50,844 nt of DNA from Variovorax gracilis. Its GTDB lineage: Bacteria; Pseudomonadota; Gammaproteobacteria; Burkholderiales; Burkholderiaceae_C. Both the position numbers and the translations under genes were made by a program. A model generated the notes under the pieces. That model searched no databases. It was given only the letters and a program-made list of their open reading frames with translations, and was not told where the DNA came from. This document shows, piece by piece, positions 24,626-33,903 of the stretch. Every line of letters starts with the position of its first letter. The stretch's first letter is position 1. The DNA is taken from contig NZ_JASZYF010000036.1 of assembly GCF_030317115.1 (NCBI RefSeq), forward strand, positions 1 to 50,844, given 5' to 3'.

Positions 24626-27600
24626 TCAGGAGACCGGCTTGTCCTGCCCTGCTTCGTAGAGGGCCACGACATAGGAACTCTGCTCGAGCGAAATGGTTGG
24701 TCCGCGCTTGTGATCACCGTTGATGAGCCAGCCGCAGTGCGTGAGTTCGCCAAAGCTGGCAGGCACGCTCAGTTCGACGGGCGCGTCGGTGCGCTTGAAC
24801 ACGCCCACGTATCGGCCGAGTCCTCCGGCATGACCCGCGAGGTCCGCCTTGCTGGTCGAGAGCGGAATCATCGTGGGCACGTTGACACTCACGCACGCAA
24901 TCCATTGGTCATCGGGCGCGTTCGTGCCTTCGGTGGTGATGAACAGTTCGACCTCTTCGAGTGCGATCCGCGCTTCGGGCGGTGTCACCGTCACGTTCAG
25001 CACGAAGTCGGAGAACACACCCGGACGGAAGTCGGACAGCTTGACCAGATTGGCTGCGTGCGGGTCCTTGTCGCCTGCCAGCAGTTGCGCAAGCAGGCTT
25101 TCCTGCGTGGGTGGGCTCGGCGGCCAGAGGGCCGCACCCTCGAGCACGCCGACCCCGTCATCGATACGCCAGCCCGCCTTGTCGCTCTTTCCGCCGAAGG
25201 TCTCGAAGCTCACCGCCGACGAGCGGTCGCCGCCACCCTCCGGCTCGAAGGCGTAGATCCGGCCGTCGGCCCGCACCAGCGACTTTCCTTGCCGCGTGAA
25301 CCTGAAGCTCACCGAGTCCGGCATGTGCCCACCGGGCTGGAGCAGCCGGCACCTCACCTTGGTGACCCTGATGTCGGCGATGCGCTGGCGTTCCTTGCCG
25401 AGATTGAGCTGGCCAAGGCGAACCAGATCAAAAGCCGTGACGGCGGGCTCGCGCCGTTCGATCTTGTGGTTCAGCTCCCGCAACTCGGCCGCACGCAGCG
25501 TGATGCCGGACTTCGATTCCCGGGAGCTGCCACTGGCCTCCAGTTGGCGCAGCAGCTGCTTGCCCATGTCGCGCAGCGGCTTCTCGTACACGACACGCAG
25601 CAAATCAAACTCGGACGGTGTGAGCGTGCCGTCGCGAGCGGACGCAGGCTCGGCGAGCAGTTTCCTGAGTTCTTCGCGTCGCTTTTCACCGTCCGTCTCA
25701 TCGACGAAGGTGTACCTGAAATCGCTGGGCTCCAGCACATTGCGCATGTCCTCGAACAGCTTCTGCGCATCGTGATAGGGGGTGTCCCAAGGCGCAACGC
25801 GCTGGTACTCGTAGGCCTTGACGACGTAGTAGAGAAACTGCTGCAGGTCGCGGTGGGCATCCTGGCCCAGTGCCTGGGCGTAGACGGCAACCTGCGGTGC
25901 GAGTGCTTCGTGCGCATTGGCGATCTGCATGCTCAGTTCATGCACCGTCACCAGGTTGGTCGAGATCTCGTTCTTCTGCTCGGTGAGGTCGGCCTGCAGT
26001 CGCGACAGCTTCGCCGTGATCTCGGCCTTCTTCACGTTCAGGTACGCGAGCTGGCCGGAGATGGCCTGAAACTCGGGGTCTTCGACCTTCAGCTTCGCCA
26101 GTGCCTTGTCCCACTCGGTGTTGAGCTGCGCCTTGGGCACGCTGAGCCGGTCGATCGACTTTCGGATGCTCTCGATGCCGCCGACGACGCCCTGCATCTT
26201 CTTGATGCCGTCCTTGATCGACTTCTGGCTGGCCGCCTTCTTCTTGGTGAGTTCTTCTTTCTGTGAGGCGAGCTTTTTCTCCTGGGCCTTGATGGCGCCG
26301 TCCTGCCTGTCCATCAACTTCTTCTTTTCTTTGTACTCGCCGGTGGTTGCTTTCAGTTTGGCCTCTTGATCTTTCTCGAACTTCTGGAAATCCGCCGTCA
26401 GTCCTGCGGCTTCCTCGACCAGCTTTTCCTTGTCGTCCGTTCGGCCGTAGAGGAGCGCTTCCTTCGCCATCTCGTAGATTGCGGTCTCCTTCTCCATCAT
26501 CTCCTTGTGGGCCGCCATCTTTTCGTCATGCGCATCGGTCAGCGCCTGGTTCTCCTTCTTGGTCTCGCTCGCGGTCTCCTGCAAGGCCTTGATGTCCTTG
26601 CCGCTGCGTTCGATGGCGGTTTCGAGGTTCTTGTTGGCAATGGTGGCGAGCGAGTCGGCGTTGTCCTTCGAGAAGGCCTCAAGGTCCTTGTTGAGGGCCG
26701 TGAAGGCGGTGTCCTCTTTGTCGATCAGGTTGCCGGCAGTGTCGAAGATCATGCCCAGGCCGGCGGTGGCCGCCTGATAGGGCTCGGGCAGCGGGATGGC
26801 CTTGATCACTGCACCGAGGATCTTGAAGGTTTCGGCGAGGATGCGCTTGCCCTCCTCGCTGGCGAACAGCCGGTCTTCTCTTTGCTCGAGCTTCACCTTG
26901 ACGCCGTCCAGCCGCTTCTGTGTCTTTTCCATGTCGCCGAGCAGTTCCTTCAGCTGCCCCACCAACGGGGCGATGCTGGCGCGCGTGTCGGTCAACTTCT
27001 TTCGGGTTTCCTCCGTCTGGTCGGTGAGCACGCGGCTGAAGTCCTCGAGCGTCGATTGGCGGTCGGCCTTGGCTTTCCATGCCCGCTGGAGGCAGTAGGC
27101 GGTGTACAGCTCCGCCATCGAGGGCCGGATGATCTTCAGGTACGCGTCCACATTGCTTTCGAGGGAGAGCATCGGCACCCAGCCGGGCGGATTGCCGAAG
27201 TCGTCCACGTTGCGCAGGGCCTGCTCGGCAAGGTCGACGGCGTGTCGCGTCAACTGCGACAGGGAAACGGCGCCGGCGTCCTTGTCGGAGTCGATGACGG
27301 CGTCCGGGTCTTGCAGGTAGGGAACCAGATATTCCCGTGCCTGTGCGGGATGCGCGCTGGCGAGCGCGTCGCGCGCAAACTGCACGGCGACGCCCAGGTT
27401 GAGCGCCGTGCGCCACGAGTCCTGCTCGGCCGCGGTGAGAAGTTCGCAGGCACCATTGCCGCCTTGGGGTTCGAAGGCTTCGGGCCCCGGCGCGCTGTCG
27501 GGCCCCTTTACGGCCTTCTTGATCTCACGCTTCGACTTCAGGACGCGGATGCCGCTTTCAAGTTCATCCTCGAAGAAGAGCCAGCACGCGTCGGTTGGCA

Positions 27601-29344
27601 AGCCACCCGCACCACCTTTGGATGGGCCGCGTGCCTTGGCCGAATCGCCACCGCTCACATCGGTGTAGGCGAACACTTCGTCCAGTGTGCTGCGGACCGT
27701 GCCGCCCATGCCGCCCATGCCGGGGCGCCCTGGCACTTTGCCGGCGCCTCCCGTGCCGGGTTCGGCCTTCTCGCCCTTGGTGGCAATGACCTTGCCGCCG
27801 ATCTTGAGTTCGACATAGACGATCTTGTCGTCCTTGAAGGTGTCCCACAAGGGCGTTGACACCGTGCCCGTGTCGACCTGGCGGTTGGTGTAAGTGAACA
27901 GGTTCGCCCAGTCGGCCTCGACGATCCTTGGCAGGTATCGCACCGTCAACGAAGGTGTGAAGCCACCGTCGTCCGGATCTTGTCCCTTGCCCCCACGCGC
28001 GCGGAAGTGGCACGCCTTGGCCTCGGTCGTGCCGAAGCGACCGATATGCAAGGTGATGCTGCCGCCGGTGGCGCCGTTCCTGCCATCAATCTCCAGGGGC
28101 TCCCGGTGGCCGTCGTCGACGGGGGTGGTGTCGATCAACGCATCAGGCCCTTCAAAGTACAGGGCGCGGCAGAAAATCGTGACCTCGGTCTGCGGGAAGT
28201 GCAGGCCACACCTGATCACCAGCGTGTCCGCATGAATGGTCAATTCCTGGATGTCCGTCTTGCCCGCGTAGGTCTTCAAAAACTGGCTGCGATCCAAGTC
28301 CTCGAGAATGATCTCCGCGCCGGTGAGCGTGACGCTGCGCAGGGGCTGCTCCACGCCGTTGAGTTCGCCGAGCCCGAGGGGCTGCGCTGCGTGGCGAATG
28401 TACCGCGGGTGCTCTGCCTCGGGTGCGGGCGCCGTGGTCCTTAACAGTTCGTAGGGAACGGCCACCATCTTCGATGTCTGGACGCGTTCGAGCTCATCGG
28501 CCTTGCGCTTGCGCTCGAAGGCCGGCGTGCCGCGAAACAGCAAACGCCCGTAGTCGATGGCCCATGTCTTTGCAGCTGCCGCGCCGCTGGCCAGCAGCTG
28601 CGTGCTCGCGCGCCCGAGTTCTAGCCACTCCGCGGTGTGAGCGGCCTTCGCAGGCACCAACGCGGCGAAGCGGACGATGTGCTGCAACATGCTCGCTGCA
28701 ATGTCCGGCTGCGTCGCCATCAGCACAGCGGCCATCTGGAAGGTCGACGCGGCCACCCGCAAGGCCGGCGCCAGTGACTGCGCCCATTCGCTCGGCAGAG
28801 TGGGACGCTCTTCGAGCGCTGGCGTGCCCTCAGACGCATGCAGCCATAGGCCAGCTGCCTTCTCGCTGGTGGTGATGGGCATCTTGCGCGGAACCGTCTT
28901 GTCGACGACCGGCATGGCGATGAGCTCGCCCGTGATCTCGCCGGCGTACAGCAGCAGGCTGGCCGTCTTGCTCTTTCGATAGTCCAGAACCACCGTCGCG
29001 TTGCCGTCGATCTCGATGCGGCGCGCCGCGATGATGAGCGCGCTGCCTTCCAGCGTCACCGCCAGCCCCTTGCGCACGCGAACGACGTCGGCATAGAGCG
29101 CCATCACGCGCGGCTTGACTGGCGCTTCGTCGAGCTTGTCGACGAGGTCCGCATCGAGATCGATCACAAGGTCCCTGATCGTCCATTGGGTGGGGGAACG
29201 TGCCTCGGCGCGAACGTCGCGGATGTTTGCGCGGCGTCCCCTGTCGAGCATCTCCAGCCATGCGGAGGACTTTTGGGCCCGGTCGAAAAGGGTCCGCCAA
29301 TCGGGAAGGGCATTGCCCGCCGGGGGTGCTTCGGCCGTCTCCAT
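24626..29344 (-). CDS. Giant 1572-residue protein: beta-rich N-terminus, long coiled coil with hydrophobic hairpin
   Basis: AAGGAGGG nine bases before ATG 29342-29344 fixes the start, only four bases after the previous stop. No signal peptide. Residues about 30-480 are beta-rich with repeated strand motifs (IRDLVIDLDADLV, LAVTLEGSALIIAARRIEIDG, IQELTIHADTLVIRCGL, GATGGSITLHIGRF), suggesting a beta-helix or stacked-sheet domain. Gly-rich loops (GTGGAGKVPGRPGMGGMGGT) follow at about 535-555. A helical region leads to heptad-rich coiled coil at about 770-835, a hydrophobic segment at about 838-874 (KILGAVIKAIPLPEP, QAATAGLGMIF), then about 250 more residues of Lys/Glu-rich coil. The C-terminal 280 residues are beta-rich again. 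The coil–hydrophobic–coil layout matches the two upstream proteins. No known family is recognised. Confidence 0.8.
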   Translation of the reverse strand: METAEAPPAGNALPDWRTLFDRAQKSSAWLEMLDRGRRANIRDVRAEARSPTQWTIRDLVIDLDADLVDKLDEAPVKPRVMALYADVVRVRKGLAVTLEGSALIIAARRIEIDGNATVVLDYRKSKTASLLLYAGEITGELIAMPVVDKTVPRKMPITTSEKAAGLWLHASEGTPALEERPTLPSEWAQSLAPALRVAASTFQMAAVLMATQPDIAASMLQHIVRFAALVPAKAAHTAEWLELGRASTQLLASGAAAAKTWAIDYGRLLFRGTPAFERKRKADELERVQTSKMVAVPYELLRTTAPAPEAEHPRYIRHAAQPLGLGELNGVEQPLRSVTLTGAEIILEDLDRSQFLKTYAGKTDIQELTIHADTLVIRCGLHFPQTEVTIFCRALYFEGPDALIDTTPVDDGHREPLEIDGRNGATGGSITLHIGRFGTTEAKACHFRARGGKGQDPDDGGFTPSLTVRYLPRIVEADWANLFTYTNRQVDTGTVSTPLWDTFKDDKIVYVELKIGGKVIATKGEKAEPGTGGAGKVPGRPGMGGMGGTVRSTLDEVFAYTDVSGGDSAKARGPSKGGAGGLPTDACWLFFEDELESGIRVLKSKREIKKAVKGPDSAPGPEAFEPQGGNGACELLTAAEQDSWRTALNLGVAVQFARDALASAHPAQAREYLVPYLQDPDAVIDSDKDAGAVSLSQLTRHAVDLAEQALRNVDDFGNPPGWVPMLSLESNVDAYLKIIRPSMAELYTAYCLQRAWKAKADRQSTLEDFSRVLTDQTEETRKKLTDTRASIAPLVGQLKELLGDMEKTQKRLDGVKVKLEQREDRLFASEEGKRILAETFKILGAVIKAIPLPEPYQAATAGLGMIFDTAGNLIDKEDTAFTALNKDLEAFSKDNADSLATIANKNLETAIERSGKDIKALQETASETKKENQALTDAHDEKMAAHKEMMEKETAIYEMAKEALLYGRTDDKEKLVEEAAGLTADFQKFEKDQEAKLKATTGEYKEKKKLMDRQDGAIKAQEKKLASQKEELTKKKAASQKSIKDGIKKMQGVVGGIESIRKSIDRLSVPKAQLNTEWDKALAKLKVEDPEFQAISGQLAYLNVKKAEITAKLSRLQADLTEQKNEISTNLVTVHELSMQIANAHEALAPQVAVYAQALGQDAHRDLQQFLYYVVKAYEYQRVAPWDTPYHDAQKLFEDMRNVLEPSDFRYTFVDETDGEKRREELRKLLAEPASARDGTLTPSEFDLLRVVYEKPLRDMGKQLLRQLEASGSSRESKSGITLRAAELRELNHKIERREPAVTAFDLVRLGQLNLGKERQRIADIRVTKVRCRLLQPGGHMPDSVSFRFTRQGKSLVRADGRIYAFEPEGGGDRSSAVSFETFGGKSDKAGWRIDDGVGVLEGAALWPPSPPTQESLLAQLLAGDKDPHAANLVKLSDFRPGVFSDFVLNVTVTPPEARIALEEVELFITTEGTNAPDDQWIACVSVNVPTMIPLSTSKADLAGHAGGLGRYVGVFKRTDAPVELSVPASFGELTHCGWLINGDHKRGPTISLEQSSYVVALYEAGQDKPVS

Positions 29345-29348
29345 GACC

Positions 29349-30437
29349 TCAGCCCTCCTTTCCGGGATCCACTTCGATGTAGGCATTCGCGCGGTAAGCC
29401 TCCGCCTTGACTGCCAACTCCGACCACTGCTCCAGTGCAATGTCGATGCCGATCTTCTTGATCTCCAGAATGGCGTCGTCGATGTTCTCGGCGATGAGAT
29501 CGACAAGACTTTCGAGGTCGGTGTGGATGGCGTGCCACACGCCCTGGATCTTCTGGATGACGGGCAGCGCGGCCTGGATGTCACGCTGGATGTTGGCGAG
29601 GCTGTCGCGTGCAACGCCCAGCATGCAGGTGAGCGTCAGGGAGAGTAGTTCGTCGTCCTTCGCCTTCTTCAGGTCCTTGCGAAGCTCTTCCAGCCGTGCC
29701 TTGGCCTTGACCGCCTTGTCGCCGTAGATGCCCGCAACGATGATCGCGGCGATGAGGCCGATCGGCGGCACGATGATCCACGCGTAAGACGGCGTTGCAC
29801 AGGCCACGGCCTTGTCGTACTCGTACTCCGTGATCGCCGCTTCAATCAGGTCGCGCGTGTCGTTCAGGTCTTTCGCCAGCTTCTTGCCCCACTCGCTGTT
29901 GGCGCCGAACTTGTCCTGATACGTCGTGTTCAGGTTGCCGATCAGGACCGCGTCGGTCGCTGTCTGGATCGAGAACTCCTGGATGTCGGCATAGACCTTC
30001 TTGGCCTTGCCGGCGCGATCCGCGGCGGCCTGTGAAAGGAGTTTGATCGCGCCGCTGAGGCTGTTCTTGGCTTCCTCATCTTTGGGGTTTTTCAGCAGTG
30101 CGTTGATGGGTTCCTTGAGCGCGTTGTAGTACCCCTTTGCCATCGAGTTGTACTTCACGATGTCGCCTGCCAAGCTGACTGTGGAGGGAAACGTGGTCGT
30201 CTTCCACTTGGTCACGTGCGGAACGACGGTCTTGTATCCCTCAAGCAGGGGCTTGAACTCGTCGATCTTCATGGAGTCGGGCATCTGCAGCGCCGTCCGC
30301 ATGAGGGGTTCGGTGGCTGGCAGGGCCATGGCATTCGTGACGTAGCGCTGCACACGCAACCACTCCGCCGTGCTCAGCAGAAAAGGGGACCCCTTGACGG
30401 CGGCAAGCTCGCCGGGACTGAGAAGTTTGTCGTCCAT
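29349..30437 (-). CDS. Alpha-pore-forming toxin-like protein (XaxA/YaxA type)
   Basis: The 362-residue protein starts at ATG 30435-30437 with AGGAG eight bases upstream. It is almost wholly helical, with a single hydrophobic hairpin at 217-239 (SYAWIIVPPIGLIAAIIVAG) between two long helical arms, the layout of ClyA-superfamily alpha-pore-forming toxins. The N-terminal FLLSTAEWLRVQRYVTNAMALP resembles the start of xenorhabdolysin A subunits (XaxA, YaxA), which pair with a B subunit to form membrane pores. It has no signal peptide, as is usual for that family. It shares the landmarks xLSxxEWxxxQ, TTFP and GxWxAIxxDL with the protein encoded upstream, so the two are paralogues. The subunit assignment is from memory of the family, not a search. 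Confidence 0.7.
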   Translation of the reverse strand: MDDKLLSPGELAAVKGSPFLLSTAEWLRVQRYVTNAMALPATEPLMRTALQMPDSMKIDEFKPLLEGYKTVVPHVTKWKTTTFPSTVSLAGDIVKYNSMAKGYYNALKEPINALLKNPKDEEAKNSLSGAIKLLSQAAADRAGKAKKVYADIQEFSIQTATDAVLIGNLNTTYQDKFGANSEWGKKLAKDLNDTRDLIEAAITEYEYDKAVACATPSYAWIIVPPIGLIAAIIVAGIYGDKAVKAKARLEELRKDLKKAKDDELLSLTLTCMLGVARDSLANIQRDIQAALPVIQKIQGVWHAIHTDLESLVDLIAENIDDAILEIKKIGIDIALEQWSELAVKAEAYRANAYIEVDPGKEG

Positions 30438-30502
30438 TGCGCTACTCCTGGTGATGGACCGCCGCGCCGCGTCGACATGACGCGGCATCGAGGCGGCGAC
30501 GT

Positions 30503-31948
30503 TCAGATGCGTGCGCCGATCCAGCCGATGCGGCCTTCCATTGGGAAGTTGCACTCGCCCTCGAAGTTGTTGGCGGTGAACCGAATGTCGGCAGTCTCGG
30601 GCTTGTCCTGACGCGTTGCGTCGGTTTGCCATCCCCAATACACCCTTGGGCCCTCGAAGGTGGGCGACTTCACCGGCACGCCGTTCACGGCGACACCGAG
30701 CAAGTCGATGGTCAGGACATGGTTCTCATCAAAGGTCTTGTTGCGGTGGCGCGTCTGCGTGCGGAAGTTGCCAAAGGGCGTTGGGTCCGGCGCCGCGGCC
30801 ACTTCGGCGTGCTTGAGGTAGTCGGCGGCGTGGTTGGCCACATCGCGCCAGCCATCGGCCACGATTTGCAGTTCGATCTTGAGTTGCGCCGCGAACTCCG
30901 TGGCGTCGCCTGTGGCTTCGAGCCGTTCGAACAAGAACGCAAGGTCGCCGTTGATCGCGTCCCATATGCCTTTGGTGTGCTGGAGCACGGGCAGCACGCG
31001 GCCGAAAGAGCCACCCATGCTGACCAAGCCTTGTGTGGCGCGCATGAGGATGGCAATCTGGTGTTCCTGCTTGGTCAGGTTCTTCGTGATCTCCGCGATG
31101 CGACCGACATCCTTGTCGATGGCTTCCTTCTCGACCACGGCTGCCCGGCCATAGGTGCCCGCGACGGCACCGCCGGCGATCCAGCCAAAGAGTGGAATCC
31201 ATCCGTAGGTGACCGTGGTGGACGCCACGGTCACGTAGTGATGGTACTTCTCCTGACGACCCGGCAGGTTCTTCGTGAGGTCTTCGAGTTCCGTGCGCAG
31301 GAGCTTGGTTTCGGCCGATGCGTTCTCGGCGCGCGACAGGTACGCCCTGTGCAACAGGTTGACCTGGGCCCGCAGTTGCGCGCATCCGTTCTCGATCTGC
31401 ACCACCTGGCCGTAGACCGCATCGACGCGCTTTTGCGCAGCGCCGGCGGCTGTCGTCAGCATGCGGAACAGGGCGGTGAGTTGGTCGCGGTTGGATGCGC
31501 GCGGCGTCTCGTCAGCGATGCGTTGCCCGTAGTCGCGGATGTCGGCAGCGACGGCGCGCAGGGCCGGAAAGGTCGTCTCTCGCCACATCTTCGCGAGCCG
31601 CTCGGCCTCTGCAGCAGGACCTGCAAGGTCGCCACCGATGTTCCTCATCGTGAGTGCAATTCGATCGAGGTTGGCCATGCCGACCTGCAGGTCGATCCAC
31701 TCCGAAAGGCTCAGCACGAAGGGTGACGAAGGCACGGCGTCCACCAGGCGCTCGGGAATTGTCACCTCGAGGACCTCCGCTACCACGCATGCGTCGGCCA
31801 CCGTCATGGTGTTCGAAGTCTCTAACTCTCGCGCTGGCAGGACATGCAGCGCGTCAATGAAGCGCGGCCGCAGTGCACTCGCGAAGGTCCTCTTCAGTGC
31901 ATCGGGATCCTGCGCAGGCATCGATGGGTTGCCGGAAGCATTCGTCAT
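30503..31948 (-). CDS. Alpha-pore-forming toxin-like paralogue with extra C-terminal beta domain
   Basis: First gene of the operon, 481 residues from ATG 31946-31948 (GAGGG about ten bases upstream). Residues 75-385 repeat the layout of the downstream protein: PFVLSLSEWIDLQ, then long helices with ETTFPALRAVAADI, a hydrophobic hairpin at about 238-267 (TVTYGWIPLFGWIAGGAVAG), and a second helical arm with KGIWDAINGDLAFLFERL. From about 400 a 80-residue beta domain follows (LTIDLLGVAVNGVPV, RVYWGWQTDATRQDK, DIRFTANNFEGECNFPMEGRIGWIG), absent from the paralogue and possibly a membrane- or receptor-binding module. No signal peptide. It is 65 bases upstream of the second paralogue. No B-type subunit (XaxB/YaxB) is recognised in the window. 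Confidence 0.68.
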   Translation of the reverse strand: MTNASGNPSMPAQDPDALKRTFASALRPRFIDALHVLPARELETSNTMTVADACVVAEVLEVTIPERLVDAVPSSPFVLSLSEWIDLQVGMANLDRIALTMRNIGGDLAGPAAEAERLAKMWRETTFPALRAVAADIRDYGQRIADETPRASNRDQLTALFRMLTTAAGAAQKRVDAVYGQVVQIENGCAQLRAQVNLLHRAYLSRAENASAETKLLRTELEDLTKNLPGRQEKYHHYVTVASTTVTYGWIPLFGWIAGGAVAGTYGRAAVVEKEAIDKDVGRIAEITKNLTKQEHQIAILMRATQGLVSMGGSFGRVLPVLQHTKGIWDAINGDLAFLFERLEATGDATEFAAQLKIELQIVADGWRDVANHAADYLKHAEVAAAPDPTPFGNFRTQTRHRNKTFDENHVLTIDLLGVAVNGVPVKSPTFEGPRVYWGWQTDATRQDKPETADIRFTANNFEGECNFPMEGRIGWIGARI

Positions 31949-32360
31949 GTTGCGCGCCCTCAAGTGAGCTTGACAAACAACGTCGGCAGTCGTCCGCCAC
32001 CGTGCGAGATGACGGTGTCGGAGGCGTGCAGGCTTGTCGTGAAACGACGGGGAACTACCTCGATCTCGTCTTGCTTTTTCTTTGCTCGATCGGATGAGAG
32101 CGCGGAGTGTGGCAGAACGTTTGACGAGCGTCGAGAGACTTTGTGCAAAGTTTTCTTGCGCAAAAATCACTAGTAAAAAAGGCCTCACCGTCCTCGCCAA
32201 AAGGCAGATTGACGCGCTCGAGAATTTCAGGCAATTGATGCAAGCGACCTATCCGCGAAGCGGCATCGAGCGCTATGAATTCATGTGAATTGGTGCGAGC
32301 ATTCGCAGTCGCACTGCAAGTCTCTCAACGCATTTGTTCTCGAGGAACGAGGTAACTGCC
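31949..32360. promoter_or_regulatory. Divergent control region between the toxin-like operon and the 468-residue gene
   Basis: No gene. Unlike its surroundings, the stretch 32060-32240 is AT-rich with A- and T-tracts, as expected for a promoter region serving both directions. It contains the paired boxes at 32141-32163. I could not pick unambiguous -35/-10 pairs. Confidence 0.45.
32141..32163. repeat. Paired 8-bp palindromic boxes TTGTGCAA / TTGCGCAA
   Basis: TTGTGCAA (32141-32148) and the perfect palindrome TTGCGCAA (32156-32163) start 15 bases apart in the AT-rich divergent spacer. They may be operator half-sites for an unknown regulator. Confidence 0.45.
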
Positions 32361-33767
32361 ATGGTCTGGAATATCGGCAAGTCAATCTTGGGGACTGGCG
32401 ACACAAGGGTCGACGTCGAGCGCGAAGCCGATGTCATCTTTGCCGCGGCCTTCATCGGTGCGACGCTCTTTCAGAACGACCGAAAGGGCGGCCGCGCGTG
32501 GCGTGTCGACATGGAGCCCAATTCGGACATCGACAAGAACCTCGACGCGCGCACTGCGGACGACCGTGCGTCCATGCGGGGACTTAACGATGCGTGTTCG
32601 AAGGTGAATCAACTCGTGCGAACGCAGCTTGCAAGGGACGAAGGAGGCGTGGTCTGGGGGCTGACGCCTACCTTCGGCAGGGGCGGCATGATCCAGGCAG
32701 GAGAAGGCGCCCAGAGGGAGTACGCCAAGGTGAATCCGACGTACGCCAAGACAGCCTTCAGCTACCTCAGTGCGGCCCAACGCGCAGCAAAGGATGGGCA
32801 GCGCGCCGATGAGATGTACATCGGGCGTGGCGCCTACTGCGGGCTGGTCGTGGACGACGACGGCAATGCCGTCAGCGCCATGAGCACCATCCGCACGACC
32901 CTCAACGAAAACACGCCCGATATTGGCGAGCGCTGGCGGCCACCGGCCGATGCCGATGTGCGTGCGGCCCAGTATCCGCGTGACAAGGACGACGCGACGT
33001 GGGGCTTGATCGGTGGCGTGGCATTGCAGGACATCCTCGCGCAGCAAGGCATGCGCTTTTATCCGCAGTCAGGAGGCATGCCTGTGTCGCCCAACAAGCA
33101 CACCGACATCGTTGGCTACACCCACGGAATGATCCGCTGCATCTGCGAGACCGTGAGGATTGGGCAGGGAACGGCATTCGAGATGTCCATCGGCGTCGAC
33201 ACTTTCAAGCTCGCATCGTGCATGTCGTGCAGTTCGTTCATGATGGCCAACGGCGTGGATGCTTCGTCGACGCATCTGGGTCGAGGGGAGTCATGGTCGC
33301 CCTACTACGGCAGTCAGTCGCACAACCCGTCCTACCACGCCGACAAGATGAGCATCGACGACGCCATCAGGCATTGCAATTCCAGATACACGGCGTTCAT
33401 GCATCAATGCCTCCGGAACGGAGTGGCCGCCATGGCAAATCAGCCGTCGTGGGTCAACGAGAAGCACCGCGGGGCGCTTGCGAAACTCGAACTCATCCTG
33501 GCACAGAGGTCGACAGCGCAGAACACCGTGGCACGTGACCTCTTTCTGGACGCGATGACGTACCACAAGAGCGACTTGCTGCGGTTGAACAGCGCGCTGG
33601 TCTATGGAAGCGGAGCGCGTCCGTCTTGCGACGCGAGCTACGACTGGTGCCAGAACAGAAGCACCGGCCCTGACATCAAGGGCACGTGGGAGTCGTGGGT
33701 GAATCCGCACACCGATGAAGAGGTCAGGGCTTTGCACACGCCGCCCGATCCACTGCTCAAGCAGTGA
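32361..33767 (+). CDS. 468-residue protein of unknown function with paired cysteines
   Basis: The start at ATG 32361 has GAGG about ten bases upstream; the open frame reaches 32334. The protein is soluble, without a signal peptide. Residues 155-180 (GRGAYCGLVVDDDGNAVSAMST) look like a beta-hairpin. Four cysteines fall as CIC at 260-262 and CMSC at 287-290 within VRIGQGTAFEMSIGVDTFKLAS-CMSC-SSFMMANG, a spacing that could bind zinc. The arrangement of a Glu-containing strand followed by CxxC and a helix recalls nucleotide deaminases, but the usual His is absent, so I do not call it one. It is divergent from the pore-forming operon across a shared control region, which suggests joint regulation. 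Effector, immunity or regulatory roles are all possible. Confidence 0.65.
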   Translation: MVWNIGKSILGTGDTRVDVEREADVIFAAAFIGATLFQNDRKGGRAWRVDMEPNSDIDKNLDARTADDRASMRGLNDACSKVNQLVRTQLARDEGGVVWGLTPTFGRGGMIQAGEGAQREYAKVNPTYAKTAFSYLSAAQRAAKDGQRADEMYIGRGAYCGLVVDDDGNAVSAMSTIRTTLNENTPDIGERWRPPADADVRAAQYPRDKDDATWGLIGGVALQDILAQQGMRFYPQSGGMPVSPNKHTDIVGYTHGMIRCICETVRIGQGTAFEMSIGVDTFKLASCMSCSSFMMANGVDASSTHLGRGESWSPYYGSQSHNPSYHADKMSIDDAIRHCNSRYTAFMHQCLRNGVAAMANQPSWVNEKHRGALAKLELILAQRSTAQNTVARDLFLDAMTYHKSDLLRLNSALVYGSGARPSCDASYDWCQNRSTGPDIKGTWESWVNPHTDEEVRALHTPPDPLLKQ

Positions 33768-33903
33768 GGGGAGCGTTCAGAAATCGGGGGCGTACGCCCT
33801 GCCACCGGTGCATGTCTTTGTGGACAACAACCTGAAGAACGCGCAGGTGGTTGGTCTGGAACCCGGCCGCGCACTTTTCGAGGGGAACAGACGCGCCGCA
33901 TTC

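Noticed and set aside
24623..26266. 547-residue plus-strand open frame
   Set aside because: It is antisense to the 1572-residue gene, whose coil and ribosome site are clear. The plus-strand translation has no family signature.
26366..27859. 497-residue plus-strand open frame
   Set aside because: Also antisense to the 1572-residue gene; composition is typical of a shadow frame.
32361..33767. Nucleotide deaminase assignment for the 468-residue protein
   Set aside because: The CxxC-helix pattern fits, but no His/Cys-x-Glu metal and proton-shuttle pair precedes it at the right distance.
33788..33799. GGGCGTACGCCC palindrome as a terminator of the 468-residue gene
   Set aside because: A perfect 12-bp palindrome, but it has no loop in its centre and no T-run follows, so it cannot act as an ordinary intrinsic terminator.
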